A stretch of 64,000 nt of DNA from MH13 sp042140245 (GTDB taxonomy: Bacteria > Pseudomonadota > Alphaproteobacteria > Rhizobiales > MH13), in assembly GCF_042140245.1 (NCBI RefSeq), contig NZ_CP159483.1:1054001-1118000 (forward strand), read 5' to 3'. Position numbers and translations under genes: made by a program. A model generated the notes under the pieces. The model saw nothing but the letters and a program-made list of their open reading frames with translations, ran no database searches and was not told where the DNA came from. This document shows, piece by piece, positions 34,570 through 42,724 of this stretch. Within the stretch, counting starts at the first letter, position 1. The number at the start of each line of letters is the position of its first letter.

Positions 34570-34875
34570 TCAAAGTGCGCCCATCACATCTTTGCGGAAG
34601 CCATAGACTTCGCGCTTGCCCGACAGTGGCACCAGCGTCACGTCGCGCTCTTGGCCAGGCTCAAACCGCACCGCAGTGCCAGCAGCAATGTCGAGCCGCA
34701 TGCCACGTGCCGCATCTCTGTCGAAGGCAAGTGCGGGGTTTGTCTCAAAGAAATGATAGTGCGAGCCGACCTGCACCGGGCGGTCGCCCGTGTTGGCCAC
34801 TTTGAGCGTGATGGCGTCGGCACCCTGGTTGAGGGTGATGTCGCCAGGGGATGTGATCACTTCACCGGGGATCAT
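34570..34875 (-). CDS. ureB: urease beta subunit
   Basis: 101 aa, the usual beta-subunit length, from ATG 34875, which has AGGA eight bases upstream; upstream in-frame ATG/GTG codons at 34881 and 34917 are less likely. Hallmarks: MIPGEVITSPGDITLNQG, KVANTGDRPVQVGSHYHFFE and the conserved FDRDAARGMRLDIAAGTAVR followed by EPGQERDVTLVPLSGKREVY. Forms the structural trimer with UreA and UreC. Its start overlaps the end of the preceding membrane-protein gene. Confidence 0.96.
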   Translation of the reverse strand: MIPGEVITSPGDITLNQGADAITLKVANTGDRPVQVGSHYHFFETNPALAFDRDAARGMRLDIAAGTAVRFEPGQERDVTLVPLSGKREVYGFRKDVMGAL

Positions 34876-35065
34876 GGTCATCGTCCTTTTTGGCTTTTGC
34901 AGCGCGCAGCCTGACAAGGGTGAGCCCGCCGATCACCGCCAGAACAGCCAAGGCGATCAGTGCTGTCCAATCGGTATGGGGATGATGGTGCGGCACGCCT
35001 GTTTCATGGGCAAAACTTATCGCCGGTAGCATCAAAGCAATGGTGGCAATAAAGAGCTGTTTCAT
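34862..35065 (-). CDS. small His-containing membrane protein between ureA and ureB
   Basis: 67 aa. Signal peptide-like N-terminus (MKQLFIATIALMLPAISFA) followed by HETGVPHHHPHTDW, a histidine cluster that could bind nickel, then one transmembrane helix (ALIALAVLAVIGGLTLV) and a charged tail KAKKDDDHDP. ATG at 35065 overlaps the previous stop by four bases and its own end overlaps the ureB start by 14 bases. Similar short ORFs occur in some alphaproteobacterial urease loci, to my knowledge uncharacterised. A role in nickel or urea handling is inference. Confidence 0.75.
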   Translation of the reverse strand: MKQLFIATIALMLPAISFAHETGVPHHHPHTDWTALIALAVLAVIGGLTLVRLRAAKAKKDDDHDPR

Positions 35066-35283
35066 CCGTCACGATCCTTGGTCAGCAATGGGGGTGTTGC
35101 GCGCGGGCGCGTGGTGCTGGTGGAAGAAAAGGAGTCTGCGTCGATCTCGTCGGGCGGCAGTGTGCGCCGCCACGGGCGCCCGGTGAGGATCTTGAAGCCG
35201 ATCACGCTCATCACAACCACCAGCGCGATGCCAATGGCCAGCAGGTCAAAGCTTGCTAGGGGGTGAAAGGTGGAAAGGTTCAT
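35062..35283 (-). CDS. small single-helix membrane protein between ureA and ureB
   Basis: 73 aa: one hydrophobic helix near residues 12-32 (FDLLAIGIALVVVMSVIGF) then a cytoplasmic tail rich in Ser/Thr/Pro/Arg (DEIDADSFSSTSTTRPRATP). No recognised domain. Starts three bases after ureA and overlaps the next small gene by four bases, so it is almost surely translated with urease. Confidence 0.7.
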   Translation of the reverse strand: MNLSTFHPLASFDLLAIGIALVVVMSVIGFKILTGRPWRRTLPPDEIDADSFSSTSTTRPRATPPLLTKDRDG

Positions 35284-35286
35284 CGA

Positions 35287-35589
35287 CTAGCGGATCGGCT
35301 CGTGCACAGTGACCAGTTTGGTGCCATCAGGAAAAGTCGCCTCCACCTGCACGTCATGGATCATTTCAGCGATGCCCTCCATCACCTGATCGCGGGTGAT
35401 GACATGGGCTCCGGCCTCCATCAGATCGGCCACGGCACGGCCATCACGGGCGCCTTCGACAACGAAATCGGTGATCAGAGCGATCGCTTCGGGGTGATTG
35501 AGCTTCACGCCGCGCTCAAGCCGTTTGCGCGCTACCATGGCGGCCATCGCGACCATCAGTTTGTCTTTTTCGCGGGGGGTGAGTTGCAT
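35287..35589 (-). CDS. ureA: urease gamma subunit
   Basis: 100 aa, standard gamma-subunit length. Hallmarks: MQLTPREKDKLMVAMAAMVA, RGVKLNHPEAIALITDFVVE, EGARDGRAVADLMEAGAHVI, RDQVMEGIAEMIHDVQVEAT and FPDGTKLVTVHEPI. Start ATG 35589 has AAGGA eight bases upstream. Lies 18 bases after ureD. Confidence 0.97.
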   Translation of the reverse strand: MQLTPREKDKLMVAMAAMVARKRLERGVKLNHPEAIALITDFVVEGARDGRAVADLMEAGAHVITRDQVMEGIAEMIHDVQVEATFPDGTKLVTVHEPIR

Positions 35590-35607
35590 GCAAACGTCCT
35601 TAAAAAC

Positions 35608-36465
35608 TCAAAGCGACCAAATCTTGGGAACGGCCGCAGCGTGTTGACCATGGGCGGCCAGATAGTTGATCAGCGGGATAAGCGCCTGGCGCAACGTGTA
35701 GCCATCGCGCGCGGCGAGCCGCACAATCAGCTTGTTTGCATCTGCCACCGTCCAACAGGACGCTCCTCCACTACAGCTTTGTCCATCGGCCAGCAGAGCG
35801 CGCGCACCTGCCAGCTTGCCCTCGGCATGGTTGCCGACCAGCGCCAGGGTGGCAAGCGCCGTGTGACCATGAAGAGTGGCGTTCCTGTCCAAAATTTGGG
35901 CAATCTCACCTGAAAGTCTGACGTTTTCAGCGTGGATGAGGCAGTTGTTGTGGTGAATGCGCCATGTATCGTGCCAAAGGCCGGACCGCACTGTTTCGTT
36001 CATGGCGCGGCGTCCAAAGATCACCGGCTCAACCAAGAGCAGAGACGCATTGCCGTGAAGGTGCGCCTCAATGGTGCGTGACAGGCGGGCCTGATCAAAA
36101 AGAATGGTCTCTTGCGGCAGCCAGTTGAGCGTCGCACCTGTTGCAACGTCTAACCTTACGTTGACGTTGGCGGTATCTTGATCGGCCTTGTAGACTTTTT
36201 CGCAGGCTTGGGTGGTCACGGTGAGGTTCGTACCAGCGCCGGCAGCAGCCTCCCACGCCAGATTATCACCGCCAGTCACACCGCCCGCTGTGTTGATGAT
36301 GACGGCCTCCAGATCGCTGCGGCCTGGATGATCGGGCACGCGGATGCGTGCCGCGCCTTGCTGATAAAGCCGGTCGATGCGTGTGCGATCACCAGAGTGC
36401 TTGACGCTGATACGCCCACACCCTTGTGTGCGCTGAAAGGTTGGCGGCGAAACCTGATGGTTCAC
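35608..36465 (-). CDS. ureD: urease accessory protein UreD (UreH)
   Basis: 285-aa urease maturation scaffold that, with UreF and UreG, tunnels nickel to the active site. GTG start at 36465. Family blocks: VSPPTFQRTQGCGRISVKHS, INTAGGVTGGDNLAWEAAAG, QACEKVYKAD, LNWLPQETILFDQARLSRT, FGRRAMNETVRSGLWHDTWR. The start codon overlaps the puuD stop (GTGA), linking urease expression to urate oxidation. Confidence 0.94.
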   Translation of the reverse strand: MNHQVSPPTFQRTQGCGRISVKHSGDRTRIDRLYQQGAARIRVPDHPGRSDLEAVIINTAGGVTGGDNLAWEAAAGAGTNLTVTTQACEKVYKADQDTANVNVRLDVATGATLNWLPQETILFDQARLSRTIEAHLHGNASLLLVEPVIFGRRAMNETVRSGLWHDTWRIHHNNCLIHAENVRLSGEIAQILDRNATLHGHTALATLALVGNHAEGKLAGARALLADGQSCSGGASCWTVADANKLIVRLAARDGYTLRQALIPLINYLAAHGQHAAAVPKIWSL

Positions 36466-37724
36466 TGAGACGCCAATTCATCGGCCCGCACACCCTGGCG
36501 TCCGGCGCGGTACCATTCGACGATCATCGCTCGTTCTTCCTCGGTGATGCCGGAGACATTTTGAGGCGGCATGGCATGGGTGTAGCCGGCCTGCATGGCG
36601 ATGGTGTGGGCATGCTGTGCTACCTGCCATTCGGTTTCCAGTCGCACGCCTTTGGGTGCCCAATAGGTGTCGAACAATGTCGGTTCTTGCGCGTGGCACA
36701 TGGAGCAGCGCCCGAGCACGATGGCATGCACATCTTCAAAGCCTGGCGCGGCGGCGAACTGTTCCTGACGGGGGCTCATGCTGGTTTCATCTTCCCACGG
36801 ATCATGGCCGTTCCACATCGGCGCCATGGAAAGCACGGCGATCACCAGCATGGTGGCGGCTGCGGCGAACCACGGCCAGATGAGCTTCTCTTTGGTGGCG
36901 TGCATAGTGTTGAAAAAGTGACGCACAAACACGCCGACCAAGAACACCAAGGCCGCGATGATCCAATTGTATTCGCTGGCAAAAGCGAGCGGGTAATGGA
37001 TCGACAGCATCAGGAACAGGACAGGCAGGGTAAGGTAGTTGTTGTGGGTGGAGCGCAGCTTGGCGATCTTGCCGTATTTGGCGTCGGGTGTGCGGCCCGC
37101 CTTCATGTCGGCGACAACGATCTTCTGGTTGGGGATGATCACCATGGCGACGTTGGCGACCATAATTGTCGCGGTGAATGCGCCCAGATGGAGCAGCGCC
37201 GCGCGCCCGGAAAACACCTGCGCATAGAAGAAGCTGAACGCCACGATGATGAGAAACAGAACCCCCATCATCACCGGTGGATTGTCGCCAAGTTTGGAGT
37301 TGCAGAGGCTGGAGTAAAGCACCCAACCAGCAACCAGTGAGACCACCGAAATGCCAATGGCCTGCCAAGTGGCAAGGTCCATCACATGGGGGTCGATGAG
37401 AAAAAGATCAGCGCCGAAATAATAGACCAGAACCAGGAGAGCGAAGCCTGAAATCCAGGTCCAGTAGGCCTCCCATTTGAACCAGACCAGGTGCTCAGGC
37501 AGGTTGGCTGGGGCCACCATGTATTTGTTGATGTGGTAGAACCCACCGCCATGCACCTGCCATTCCTCACCCGCCACGCCTTCGGGCAGGTGGGTGCCTT
37601 TGCGCAGCCCAAGATCAAGCGCGATGAAGTAGAAACTTGATCCGATCCAGGCAATGGCGGTGATGACATGCAGCCAGCGGACGACAAATTCCAGCCAGTC
37701 GCCGAGGACAAAAAGGTCAAACAT
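36462..37724 (-). CDS. puuD: membrane urate hydroxylase PuuD with C-terminal cytochrome c domain
   Basis: 420-aa integral membrane enzyme oxidising urate to 5-hydroxyisourate, independent of UraD-type and HpxO-type enzymes. About eight helices from residue 10 (LHVITAIAWIGSSFYFIAL) to 305, with heme-b ligand candidates in HINKYMVAPANLPEHL and RSTHNNYLTLPVLFLMLS. The C-terminal about 100 residues carry a heme-c motif RCSMCHAQEP and axial HAMPPQN. It couples to the respiratory chain. First gene of the minus-strand unit, followed by ureD in four-base overlap; a GTTTGCCAA motif lies about 80 bases upstream. Confidence 0.94.
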   Translation of the reverse strand: MFDLFVLGDWLEFVVRWLHVITAIAWIGSSFYFIALDLGLRKGTHLPEGVAGEEWQVHGGGFYHINKYMVAPANLPEHLVWFKWEAYWTWISGFALLVLVYYFGADLFLIDPHVMDLATWQAIGISVVSLVAGWVLYSSLCNSKLGDNPPVMMGVLFLIIVAFSFFYAQVFSGRAALLHLGAFTATIMVANVAMVIIPNQKIVVADMKAGRTPDAKYGKIAKLRSTHNNYLTLPVLFLMLSIHYPLAFASEYNWIIAALVFLVGVFVRHFFNTMHATKEKLIWPWFAAAATMLVIAVLSMAPMWNGHDPWEDETSMSPRQEQFAAAPGFEDVHAIVLGRCSMCHAQEPTLFDTYWAPKGVRLETEWQVAQHAHTIAMQAGYTHAMPPQNVSGITEEERAMIVEWYRAGRQGVRADELASQ

Positions 37725-37884
37725 TCAAGGGGGCCTTTAACGCGAAACTATGTGTGCCAATCCTTGCAAGGATCACGCCAGAGGGGAAGGGGCCACGTGT
37801 TCGCCGTTTGCCAAGGCCGGATTGCCTGCTTCGCGGTTCGGCTTGGGGCTGTCCGTGTTCCGTTTGAGCGTTACATGGGTGCTC

Positions 37885-38313
37885 ATGTTTCGCGCTTTTG
37901 CCCTTTTGCTGCTCTCCACCGCGTCCGCAATGGCCTGGGAGGTTGTGCCCGGAGATATCTGCGAGATTCGCCATACGCAGGACAGTGCAGTGGTGAGCGT
38001 CACCTATGACCTTCAAAGCCTGGATTATGCCATTGCTATAACGCTCGACGAGCCTTGGATTGCAAGCTCGGTGTTCGCTTTGCGGTTTGATGGACCAGCC
38101 AGCAATATGATCAGCACCAATCGGCACATACTCTCCGATGACGACGCGACCCTCACCGTGACGGACCGTGGGTTTGGCAATGTTCTTAATGGGCTGGCGT
38201 TCAACGAAACAGCCACGGCTCTGTTGGGCGAGCAGTCCGTCGTGCTGTTGCTTGATGGCGCGGCCCCTGCGGTGCAGGCGTTTCAGGCCTGCACGCGCAG
38301 CTTACGGGTCTAG
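37885..38313 (+). CDS. exported hypothetical protein divergent from puuD
   Basis: 142 aa from ATG 37885, chosen because it starts a signal peptide (MFRAFALLLLSTASAMAWEV, cleavage after AMA). Mature part: CEIRHTQDSAVVSVTYDLQS, then FALRFDGPASNMISTNRHIL, TVTDRGFGNVLNGLAF; two cysteines (DICEI, QACTRS) may form a disulfide. Looks like a beta-rich periplasmic domain; not recognised. It is head-to-head with puuD and converges on the DUF3179 gene. Confidence 0.6.
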   Translation: MFRAFALLLLSTASAMAWEVVPGDICEIRHTQDSAVVSVTYDLQSLDYAIAITLDEPWIASSVFALRFDGPASNMISTNRHILSDDDATLTVTDRGFGNVLNGLAFNETATALLGEQSVVLLLDGAAPAVQAFQACTRSLRV

Positions 38314-38331
38314 TGACCAGGTCTACCAGCT

Positions 38332-39729
38332 CTACTCATTCCAGAGCTGCGTTTGCGGATAGAATTGTGACCAGGCAAACCAGAAGGCTTGGTGGCTCGA
38401 CAGGTCACCACCATCGGCGTCGACCGCGCGGATGCCACCAGCATCAAGCTCCAGCCGGATGTTCTCCACCTCGATCTCATCGCCTGAAAGCAAGGCTGCC
38501 ATCGCGCCAGCGCGTTCAAAGGCCCAAGGCGTGCCAGATGCTGAGATTACGCCGATCACGTCTTCATGGATGGGCAGACGTGGGTCCACATCGCCCACCG
38601 GGAAGATTGGGCCATCGGCATCGCGACCGTTGCGGAAATCGGGGTTGCGACCAAGGGCATAACGCTCTTCCAGAACAGTGGTTTGGGGGTGCGCCTCTTT
38701 CCATGCGCCCCAGGTGGTGGTGACAACGCTGGCTTGTTCCAGCCGTACGCCACGTTCGGCCAATGGGCCGGTGACAGCGTCACCACGGAAAGTGTCAAAG
38801 ATGGAGTCGGTGACCAGATCGTACGTCACCTTGTTGGAGCGGATCAGCAGACCTGATGTGCGCAAAATCGGTCGTTCCACACCTTCTGGCAGCCGGTCGG
38901 TGAAGTAGGCTTGGGCCGCACCGCAGAGGGTGCAGTATGGAATGCCAAGGTCGCGTCCGCCGAGCGTGTCATTGACCATCTCCCGCACTTCCATGATCTG
39001 ACGCGGGTAAGCACGGTATTCGCCATTCACTTCGATGCCGAAGACGACGTCATCATCGGCCGGCCAGGTGGCGTCGGCGGCGGCCACGACTTCTGGATTG
39101 TCGGCAGCGGGGATGCATCGGCACGGATCATCGGTTGCATCATGAGGGCGTGAATCGATGAGCACACCGCCCCAGGACACAAGCCGCCAGTCGATATCGC
39201 CCTCGATCATCAGATCTTCCCAACCGGGTACGATGCTGGTGAAAACTGCGCGTTTGTATTCCAGGTAGCCTGGTATGGCCGGGACATCCCAGGCGATCAG
39301 ATGGTCGGTCAGTTCACCCCAGAAGGTGTTGGTTTCCAACTCGATATCCAGCAGGCTTGCAGCGGCTTCAGCTAGGTCGCGGTGGAAGAACGCGTTGAGG
39401 GTGAAGCGCATCATGTCGGTGATGACCCAAGCAGCGCGCGGGTCTCCCGCTTCAACCACTTGTTCCAAAGCTTCTACTTCGTCCGAACCCCAGCGACGCG
39501 TATCGAAAAAGTCGATGAACAGGGTGCGCAGCGCGGCTTCCAACTCCGGCGACACAGGGCCATCGGGAATGGCTGGCGGTTCACCAAATTGCTCGATGGC
39601 GTGGTCGGAGATTGTGGCGTTGGCAGCACCCGCCTCTTGTGCGGCGAGTGACGTTGCTTGGAGCGAGACACCAGCGACAAAGAGCGGTGCAAGGATCCAT
39701 CGGTTGAGCGCGCGCAGAGCCTTCATCAT
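38332..39729 (-). CDS. DUF3179-domain exported protein
   Basis: 465-aa periplasmic protein. ATG 39729 chosen for the AAAGG upstream and a signal peptide (cleavage near LAAQ, about residue 31). The C-terminal two-thirds is a DUF3179 domain: NGEYRAYPRQIMEVREMVND, GIPYCTLCGAAQAYF with paired cysteines, SGLLIRSNKVTYDLVTDSIF, TWGAWKEAHPQTTVLEERY. Function of DUF3179 is unknown; the CxxC-like pair suggests redox or metal binding. It sits between purine genes but nothing ties it to the pathway. Confidence 0.88.
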   Translation of the reverse strand: MMKALRALNRWILAPLFVAGVSLQATSLAAQEAGAANATISDHAIEQFGEPPAIPDGPVSPELEAALRTLFIDFFDTRRWGSDEVEALEQVVEAGDPRAAWVITDMMRFTLNAFFHRDLAEAAASLLDIELETNTFWGELTDHLIAWDVPAIPGYLEYKRAVFTSIVPGWEDLMIEGDIDWRLVSWGGVLIDSRPHDATDDPCRCIPAADNPEVVAAADATWPADDDVVFGIEVNGEYRAYPRQIMEVREMVNDTLGGRDLGIPYCTLCGAAQAYFTDRLPEGVERPILRTSGLLIRSNKVTYDLVTDSIFDTFRGDAVTGPLAERGVRLEQASVVTTTWGAWKEAHPQTTVLEERYALGRNPDFRNGRDADGPIFPVGDVDPRLPIHEDVIGVISASGTPWAFERAGAMAALLSGDEIEVENIRLELDAGGIRAVDADGGDLSSHQAFWFAWSQFYPQTQLWNE

Positions 39730-39835
39730 CAAACCTTTCACAACAGAAACGTTGGAAAGGCTTAGCATGGGCGCCGGGCGGGCAGACTTCACCACGGATC
39801 ACGATTTGGTAGGGTGGTTTGTGAAGACGCGGTGG

Positions 39836-40213
39836 CTAACTCCCGCGGTAGGTGGAGTACCCGTAGGGCGAGAGCAGAAGCGGCACATGGTAGTGATCGT
39901 CCTCGCTCATGCCGAAGCGAATGGGCACGTGATCGAGAAACAGCGGCTCTTCTTTCACCAGCCCATGGGCGCGCAGATAGTCACCAGCAAAAAAGATCAG
40001 CTCATACTGGCCGGTTTCAAAAGCTTCTTTGGGAAGGATCGGCTCATTGGTGCGGCCATCGGCGTTTGTGATGGCTTCGGCGATCTTATGTTGGCCCTCT
40101 GCTGTCACTTTGTAGAGCCAGATGCGAATGCCCTCAGCCGGCACGCCGCGCGCTGTGTCGAGCACGTGCGTTGTCAAAAAACCATTTGTGGTGGGGTCCT
40201 GTGCGCTTGCCAT
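39836..40213 (-). CDS. uraH: 5-hydroxyisourate hydrolase (transthyretin-like)
   Basis: 125-aa HIUase that hydrolyses the PuuD product to OHCU. Conserved motifs: LTTHVLDTARGVPAEGIRIW at the N-terminus, the arginine in TNADGRTNEPIL, HVPIRF near the centre, and the C-terminal YHVPLLLSPYGYSTYRGS with the hallmark YRGS. No transit signal. ATG at 40213 (plus-strand cat). Divergent from the PuuE fusion gene across a 159-base region with an eight-base inverted repeat. Confidence 0.96.
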   Translation of the reverse strand: MASAQDPTTNGFLTTHVLDTARGVPAEGIRIWLYKVTAEGQHKIAEAITNADGRTNEPILPKEAFETGQYELIFFAGDYLRAHGLVKEEPLFLDHVPIRFGMSEDDHYHVPLLLSPYGYSTYRGS

Positions 40214-40255
40214 GCTGGCCCGTCTCCTGCTTCAGTTTGTTAAAGGCAGGACTGC

Positions 40256-40283
40256 ACCGGTTTACCGCGTTTGGCAAACCGGT
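40256..40283. promoter_or_regulatory. inverted repeat between uraH and the allantoinase fusion gene
   Basis: Arms ACCGGTTT (40256-40263) / AAACCGGT (40276-40283), 12-base spacer that itself contains GTTTGGCAAACC. Located in the shared promoter region, so a candidate operator for a purine-catabolism regulator; no such regulator is in the window. Confidence 0.5.
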
Positions 40284-40372
40284 TGGTATCCTTGCCTGCC
40301 TAAAGTGTATGCAAGAGCCTGCCCAAGGTCTGAGAATGGTCAGCCAATAAACGGCTCAGTTGGAGTACCCCT

Positions 40373-41836
40373 ATGACGCCTCCCCGTTATCCCCGCGACA
40401 TGATTGGCTACGGCGCCAACCCGCCGGACCCGCAATGGCCCGCAGTTGATGCTTCAGGTCCGGCCAAGATCGCGGTGCAGATCGTGCTCAACTACGAAGA
40501 AGGCGGGGAGAACGCGACAATCCACGGGGATGCAGGTTCTGAGGCGTTTCTGTCAGAGATCGTCGGAGCTGCGTCTTGGGAAGGGCAGCGCCACTGGAAC
40601 ATGGAGTCGATCTACGAGTATGGTGCGCGTGCCGGGTTTTGGCGGCTGCACCGGCTGTTTACCGGCATGGACGTTCCACTGACCGTCTACGGCGTTGCGA
40701 CAGCGCTTGCCCGCTCGCCGGAGCAGGTGGAGGCGATGAAGACCGCCGATTGGGAGATCGCCAGCCACGGCTTGAAATGGATCGAGTACAAGGATTTCTC
40801 GCGCAAGGCGGAACGCAAGCACATGGACGAGGCGATTGCGCTCCATACTGAAGTGGTCGGCGAGCGCCCACGTGGTTGGTACACCGGGCGCAGTTCGATG
40901 CAGACGGTGGAGCTGGCAGCCGAAGAGGGTGGCTTTGCCTATGTTGCTGACAGCTACGCCGATGATCTGCCTTATTGGATCCAGGCCGGTGGTCGCGACC
41001 AATTGGTTGTGCCTTACACGCTGGACGCCAACGACATGCGCTTTGCCACGCCGCAAGGGTTCAACTCCGGTGATCAGTTCTTCGCCTATCTCACCGACAG
41101 TTTCGACGCGCTTTATGCTGAAGGTGAAGCGGGTGCACCAAAGATGATGTCCATTGGGCTCCACTGCCGTTTGGCTGGGCGGCCAGGACGGATCATGGCG
41201 CTGAAACGGTTCCTGGAACACGCCAAGGGCCATGAGGGTGTTTGGTTTGCACGCAGAATCGACATAGCTGACCACTGGACTGAGACACATCCGGCTTCGG
41301 AGTGGTCGTTCCAGAGGAACGGAACGACGAAGCCCTCATACATGAAAAAAGATGAGTTCATCGAGACCTTCGGCGGTGTCTTTGAGCATTCGCCTTGGGT
41401 TGCTAAGCGCGCCTACAAGCTGGAGCTTGGCTCGGCGCACGACACGGCCGCCGGGTTGCATAGCGCTCTGTGCCGCGCGTTTCGCGCCGCAAGCGAGGAG
41501 GAGCGGCTGGGCGTGCTGACCGCTCACCCGGATTTGGCAGGCAAGTTGGCGCAGGCCGAGCGGCTGACCGAAGCCTCCACCGCCGAGCAGGCCTCTGCTG
41601 GCCTTGATGCGCTGACCGATGATGAGCGCCGAACCTTTGAGCGGCTCAATGAAAGCTACACCGGGCGCTTCGGCTTTCCGTTCATCATCGCGGTGAAGGA
41701 CAACACCAAAGCATCGATCCTTTCGGCGTTTGAACGTCGCCTCGACAATGACCGGGACACAGAGTTTGCCGAAGCCTGCGCGCAAGTGGAGCGCATTGCT
41801 CGGCTGCGCCTGGACGCCATGTGGAGTGATCAATGA
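40373..41836 (+). CDS. puuE: fusion: PuuE allantoinase + OHCU decarboxylase
   Basis: 487-aa bifunctional protein. Residues about 20-310: polysaccharide-deacetylase-fold allantoinase (RYPRDMIGYGANPPDPQWP, QIVLNYEEGGE, YEYGARAGFWRLHRLF, EIASHGLKWIEY, GLHCRLAGRPGRI), which opens allantoin to allantoate without metal-dependent DAL1-type features. Residues about 325-487: OHCU decarboxylase (FVEHSPWVAKRAYKLELG-like start, LTAHPDLAGKLAQA, RFGFPFIIAVKDNTKASIL), which makes (S)-allantoin from OHCU. GGAG eight bases before ATG 40373. Stop overlaps the next start by four bases. Similar fusions are known in other proteobacteria. Confidence 0.95.
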   Translation: MTPPRYPRDMIGYGANPPDPQWPAVDASGPAKIAVQIVLNYEEGGENATIHGDAGSEAFLSEIVGAASWEGQRHWNMESIYEYGARAGFWRLHRLFTGMDVPLTVYGVATALARSPEQVEAMKTADWEIASHGLKWIEYKDFSRKAERKHMDEAIALHTEVVGERPRGWYTGRSSMQTVELAAEEGGFAYVADSYADDLPYWIQAGGRDQLVVPYTLDANDMRFATPQGFNSGDQFFAYLTDSFDALYAEGEAGAPKMMSIGLHCRLAGRPGRIMALKRFLEHAKGHEGVWFARRIDIADHWTETHPASEWSFQRNGTTKPSYMKKDEFIETFGGVFEHSPWVAKRAYKLELGSAHDTAAGLHSALCRAFRAASEEERLGVLTAHPDLAGKLAQAERLTEASTAEQASAGLDALTDDERRTFERLNESYTGRFGFPFIIAVKDNTKASILSAFERRLDNDRDTEFAEACAQVERIARLRLDAMWSDQ

Positions 41837-42724
41837 GCTACCCCACGGATCTTGGCGGTCTGCCACCGCAAAGTGCGTTGATGACGGGTCGGGCGATCTT
41901 CACCGATGCTTATGCCGTAATCCCGAAGGGCGTGATGCGCGATATCGTGACCAGCCCTTTGCCGAACTGGGAAAAAGCCCGTAGCTGGACCATCGCCAGG
42001 CCGCTTTCAGGCTTTGCCGAAACGTTTGCTCATCTCATCATGGAGGTCGGGCCTGGCGGTGGGTCGCAAAAGCCCGAGCCAGAACTCCCTGGCAGAAGGC
42101 GTGGTGTTCGTGGTCGGTGGCGCGTTGCGGCTCACGGTCGAGGCGGGGGCGGCTAAGGCCAATCTTGGGTTCACGGCCAATCAATCGAGCGGGTTCGATG
42201 GTATCGATCAGGTGCTCGAAGCTGGCGGCTATGCCTATCTGCCCGCGGGAAGCAGTTGGTCTGTTGCCAATGAAGGCCAAGAACCGGCCACCTTCCATTG
42301 GATTCGCAAGGCTTATGAGGCCGTTGATGGGATCGACGCGCCGAAGCCATTCGTGACCAGCGATCAGGAGCAACCTATCAACTGGATGCCGGACACAGAG
42401 GAGCGTTGGGGCACCACGCGCTTTGTCGATCCCGATGATCTGGCGCACGACATGCACGTCAACATCGTGACGTTTGAGCCCGGCGGCACCATCCCGTTTG
42501 AAGAGACCCACGTTATGGAGCATGGGCTCTACGTGCTGGAGGGCAAGGCTGTCTACAAGCTCAACCAGGACTGGGTGGAGGTGGAAGCCGGTGACTTTAT
42601 GTGGCTGCGCGCCTTCTGCCCGCAGGCCTGTTACGCCGGTGGGCCAGGGCGCTTTCGCTACCTGCTTTACAAGGACATGAACCGGCTGCCGCGCCTGGGT
42701 CGTCCAGGTTCCTTTTTGCGATGA
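41833..42724 (+). pseudogene. allE: (S)-ureidoglycine aminohydrolase, interrupted by a one-base frameshift
   Basis: Bicupin UGHase that releases ammonia from ureidoglycine. The N-terminal cupin (SYPTDLGGLPPQSALMTGRA ... AHLIMEVGPGGGSQKPEPE) is in the frame starting at 41833; the rest (SLAEGVVFVVGGALRLTVEA ... GTIPFEETHVMEHGLYVLEG, LRAFCPQACYAGGPG, YLLYKDMNRLPRL) is in the +1 frame ending at 42724. Removing one base at 42081-42089 joins them as a 296-aa protein of usual length, QKPEPDSLAEGVVFVV. The two pieces are otherwise intact, so this is either a real recent mutation or a sequencing error. Flanked by four-base overlaps with both neighbours. Confidence 0.85.
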
